64,000 bases of DNA from Umbelopsis ramanniana AG (lineage: Eukaryota > Mucoromycota > Umbelopsidomycetes > Umbelopsidales > Umbelopsidaceae): positions 1 to 64,000 of the forward strand of contig NW_026252162.1 of the NCBI RefSeq assembly GCF_025399195.1. Direction: 5' to 3'. A model generated the notes under the pieces. It was not told where the DNA came from. It saw only the letters and a program-made list of their open reading frames with translations, and did no database searches. A program made the translations under genes and the position numbers. Numbering within the stretch: the first letter of the stretch is position 1; every line of letters begins with the position of its first letter. Below, in pieces: positions 61,172 through 64,000 of this stretch.

Positions 61172-61902
61172 TTATTGTTGTTGCTCACGACGGCCACGGC
61201 CTATAAAATACACGAATTAGAATAATCAAACACAGCTAGGTCCACATATTACAACAAGGACTTACCGAGACCACCACGGAACTCTGGCTTGAATTCACCA
61301 GAAGCACCCTCCTTGCGGCGGTAGTCATCGCGCTCGCGACGGAAACCTTCACGGCCCTCACCAGCTAATTTAAAAAATAGAAGCATTAGCAACGACAATA
61401 AAAATTCATCCTATAGTCGATTCTGATGATTCAACTTACCAGGACGACGAGGAGCAGCGGGACGAGCAGCCTTCTTGAGGGTAGCGGGGACGATCTCAGT
61501 GGGAAGGTGCAAGACTAAGGTAGCAAATGACGTATTAACAATCAATGATTCTGACTAAATTTTCACTCAAGGCTTCTCTCGTATACTCACACTCGCGGAG
61601 GTAGTCAATACCCTCGTTGGTAAGAGAGTAGTAGTAGTATTGCCAAGAGAACTGAGTCTTGACGTAACCGCGGGAGGTCAAGGATTGCATAGCCTTGATG
61701 ACCTGCAAGTTAGGGACATCAATGTCCTGGTGCTTGGGGAGGTTGTAGTCCTTGGGGGCGACCAAAACACCGTCTATGGACAAGAATGGAATTAAAACAT
61801 TGACATTCCCCAAAAAAAAATCTCCAGGGCTGATCGCTCAATGGTCTTACCCTTGAAAAGAGCCTCGTAGATAGCCTTTCTGTTCTCCTTGGTAATAAGC
61901 AT
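61172..61902 (-). CDS. RPS10: 40S ribosomal protein S10 (eS10)
   Basis: Small-subunit protein at the beak near the mRNA entrance. Five exons (61851-61902, 61591-61773, 61440-61514, 61266-61364, 61172-61200; minus strand) give 145 residues. The start [17 protein letters not shown], the winged-helix core ([47 protein letters not shown]), [14 protein letters not shown] and the Arg/Gly-rich end are diagnostic. TGTACAG, a few bases before the ATG, looks like the acceptor of a 5'-UTR intron with a possible donor CAG|GTGTGT near 62136. Small exons and a last exon of 29 bases make it easy to mis-annotate. Confidence 0.95.
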
Positions 61903-62542
61903 ACTGGGCTGTACAAGAAAACGTAAGTGTTGGAAATTAGCAACGAGTTCGATAAAGGTCACAAAGGTGCATCGACAATGGCCAGCCAATCTCAGTATTC
62001 AATGTGCAAATTCAACTCGTAATGTCTTCGTAGCCGAACTATCATTACTGGATAGATTGATGCGATACACTGGATTGCTGTTGTGGCCGGTATTTGACGT
62101 CGATGGATCACCATGGATGGATGGATGCTACACACCTGAGGTGGGATGAAAAAAGAGAAGGCTTATTGGGATGCACTGCCCACAGTCTAAAATGGAATTG
62201 CCCGCAGAGAATCTGAGGCTGGTGACGACATAAAATTTAATTTTGTGTTGGAATTCAATTTTTGAAAATCTTTACAAGCGTGCATTGGTATGCTTGATTC
62301 AACGCCTTTACACGAGCGTTCCTCCCTCTTGCTTTTCGAAAGACATAATATACTCATAAACACATTTTTAACAGTATATCTTGAATCGCATAGCTCTCGA
62401 GTCAATTTACTTTTCTTGATAGTTTGCAGGTATGAACGTCAAGTGTTACAGTATTTACAATGCTTGATGGACAGTTGAATTATAACAACTGCAAAAATAA
62501 AAATAAAACGTCATTACATTTTCTATATCAAACTATTCTGCT
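61903..62542. other. Intergenic, RPS10 upstream and LRR-like gene 3' end
   Basis: About 640 bp. The left ~230 bp probably are the RPS10 5'-UTR intron and promoter; the rest is AT-rich 3' UTR of the next gene. Confidence 0.4.
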
Positions 62543-63895
62543 TCAAAGATACGTTTGTTGTATATAACTTTGGTATTGATTGGGATTCGTTAAGATGATG
62601 GGTCTTCGTCTGGCTCGACCGTGTCCCCAAACATCGTCATAAAACTGGTTCTTGACAGCCATGGCAGCCGACATATCCGAATCATTGTCTGTAGATATAT
62701 GCTCCAAAGATAAATAGTCGAGGTTTTGTAGATCTTTGTCCCAGTTGATCACCAGGATGGAACCATATCCACATATCACCTCAGGTGTAATCCAATCGTG
62801 GTATCCAATATCCCAAAACTGCAGCATCCTCAATCCTTTCGACAGAACAGATAAAGCTCCATACCCATCGTCTTTCTGGAGCATGCCCGCCAAGGACAAT
62901 GATGTCAAATGCGGTAGCGTGGTAACAATGAGCTCAGACGTAGCAAGTCCTGGAAGATGCGGTCGAAAGAAGGAAATATCCAGCGACGTAAGCTGTGTCA
63001 GTCTGGTCGTAATTACCCATTGTTTCGATAGGTCTATCACAGGATTGATTAGGCGTGCGACCCGAAACAAACTCGCAAACCGGCCATCGTCGTACTTGTC
63101 GGATATGGACGTTACAGCTGTGTTTTCTTCCAATTCGTCGTCGTCGTCTAGTTCTTCCCATGTGTCTTTACTCTCCTTCGTTCGTTGGATATATTTCGTC
63201 TCTAACTTCCAGAACGTCCTGTAAAACAAATCCAAGGACAACGTGCAATTTTCTAAACACAAGTCGTTCAAGTCAAGTACCCCCATCATCTTGAGAATCC
63301 TGTCGTTAACACCGCCAAGCTCAGAAATAGCGCGCAATAGAAACTCCTTCAAATGTATAGGAGTGCTGGCTAAAGTTCTTGACAGACGTGCCGCATGCTC
63401 TTGACTGTAGATAATTTGATATGCCACTGTGTAGGTGCAAATTTCACGAAGTGACCTGACTCCAATTCTCGCCTTGTTTCTCTTCTGGATTCTCTCTGTA
63501 ATGTTCTGTTTTTCATGAACTGCGGTACTTTTAGCTCTCATGGCTGCAATCCAAGACCTTGGGGCTTGAGGTCCTGGAACCCTTCTGTTCGTACCTTGAG
63601 TATTATTTTGAGGACGAATCTCGGGTAGTGGTGTTCCAGATTCGAAGTTGTAGAAGGGATGGATATCTTGCAGCTGTGTCTGTCGTTGTATATTTCCTCC
63701 TTGCACCGTACGGCGGCTTCTTGCATTTTCTATTCGTAATTGTTGCAGTTGCGCCGTTACTGACATCTCCCCTGCCACATCACTCGAATTGTCATGAGGA
63801 GTGTGATTGTTGAGTACATTGGAGGAATGGTGGTGTGGAACGGAGTGCTTGGAGTATTGATGCTTGACCTTGATTTTGGGCTTCACCATGCTCAA
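62543..63895 (-). CDS. Uncharacterised protein with leucine-rich-repeat-like region
   Basis: Single exon of 450 residues, ATG at 63895 (a second in-frame ATG two codons on). The first ~140 residues are His/Asn/Gln-rich and disordered. From about 145 a helical segment (RSLREICTYTVAYQI, with HLKEFLLRAISELGG) leads into degenerate leucine-rich repeats: MGVLDLNDLCLENCTLSLDL, LTQLTSLDISF, LPHLTSLSLAG, LQNLDYLSLEH. A run of acidic residues (EELDDDDELEE) sits between the repeats. No F-box is evident at the N-terminus. The layout is like fungal LRR adaptor proteins; partner and role are unknown. Absence of introns over 1.35 kb is notable in this intron-rich region. Confidence 0.75.
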   Translation of the reverse strand: MSMVKPKIKVKHQYSKHSVPHHHSSNVLNNHTPHDNSSDVAGEMSVTAQLQQLRIENARSRRTVQGGNIQRQTQLQDIHPFYNFESGTPLPEIRPQNNTQGTNRRVPGPQAPRSWIAAMRAKSTAVHEKQNITERIQKRNKARIGVRSLREICTYTVAYQIIYSQEHAARLSRTLASTPIHLKEFLLRAISELGGVNDRILKMMGVLDLNDLCLENCTLSLDLFYRTFWKLETKYIQRTKESKDTWEELDDDDELEENTAVTSISDKYDDGRFASLFRVARLINPVIDLSKQWVITTRLTQLTSLDISFFRPHLPGLATSELIVTTLPHLTSLSLAGMLQKDDGYGALSVLSKGLRMLQFWDIGYHDWITPEVICGYGSILVINWDKDLQNLDYLSLEHISTDNDSDMSAAMAVKNQFYDDVWGHGRARRRPIILTNPNQYQSYIQQTYL

Positions 63896-64000
63896 ACCCG
63901 AAACTTTGCAACATGCATGTTATAAATAGTCACAGATCGTCGCGGCAAAACATTAAACCAGGCGATGATTCATAGACTGCAAAAAAGTATAAATAGGTGG
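63896..64000 (+). promoter_or_regulatory. Right-edge promoter region with TATA-like sites
   Basis: Upstream of the minus-strand LRR-like gene. + strand TATAAATA at 63988-63995 and TATAAATAG near 63921 may be core-promoter elements of a gene beyond the window's right edge. Not provable from this sequence. Confidence 0.25.

Overview
The window is nuclear DNA from a filamentous fungus, most likely Mucoromycota (Mucorales-like). The evidence is many short GT-AG introns (about 50-120 bp), fungal forms of housekeeping genes (plasma-membrane H+-ATPase, single-chain acetyl-CoA carboxylase, hexokinases, PIG-P, a Zap1-type zinc regulator) and a BtuF-like cobalamin-binding protein of a kind expected in early-diverging fungi. 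The lineage is inferred from gene content and splice structure; no marker gene was compared. I count 22 well or fairly supported protein genes and one candidate micropeptide gene.

The left edge (1-8.3 kb) is the accessory part. It holds a 239-bp MITE-like element with perfect 35-bp inverted ends (91-329), a TTTGGT-rich hairpin (524-615), a decayed hAT transposon (about 920-2690), nearly 2 kb of featureless DNA, and an eight-exon C2H2 zinc-finger gene of unknown function (4621-6761). From 8.3 kb rightwards the window is dense conserved chromosome.

The gene order from left to right is: RPL15; a secreted alpha/beta-hydrolase with 13 exons and a GC-AG intron; PIG-P (minus), head to head with PMA1; a BtuF-like gene and the splicing factor CWC24 (both minus); a C2H2 regulator; CSN5; a Zap1-like zinc regulator (minus), head to head with ACC1; a DDHD phospholipase; hexokinase 1; a 26-residue CCHC-knuckle micropeptide candidate; a coiled-coil protein (minus); a NIPA magnesium transporter; RPL10 (minus), head to head with a ModF/YDR061W-like ABC ATPase; a membrane RING-H2 ligase (minus); a mitochondrial dicarboxylate-type carrier (minus), head to head with a small mitochondrial membrane protein; hexokinase 2 (minus), head to head with a five-finger CCCH protein; RPS10 (minus); and an LRR-like protein (minus).

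The genes do not form an operon or an evident biosynthetic cluster. They cover translation (RPL15, RPL10, RPS10), membrane energisation and ion homeostasis (PMA1, NIPA, Zap1-like), carbon and lipid metabolism (two hexokinases, ACC1, carrier, DDHD lipase), GPI synthesis (PIG-P), splicing (CWC24) and protein turnover (CSN5, RING ligase). I did not find a clearly new multi-gene system. The best leads are the zinc-knuckle micropeptide with its own TATA promoter, the His/Cys-rich N-terminus of the Zap1-like regulator, the cytosolic BtuF-like protein, and the orphan zinc-finger gene beside the transposon remnants. Exon boundaries below were placed by eye from splice consensus and reading phase.
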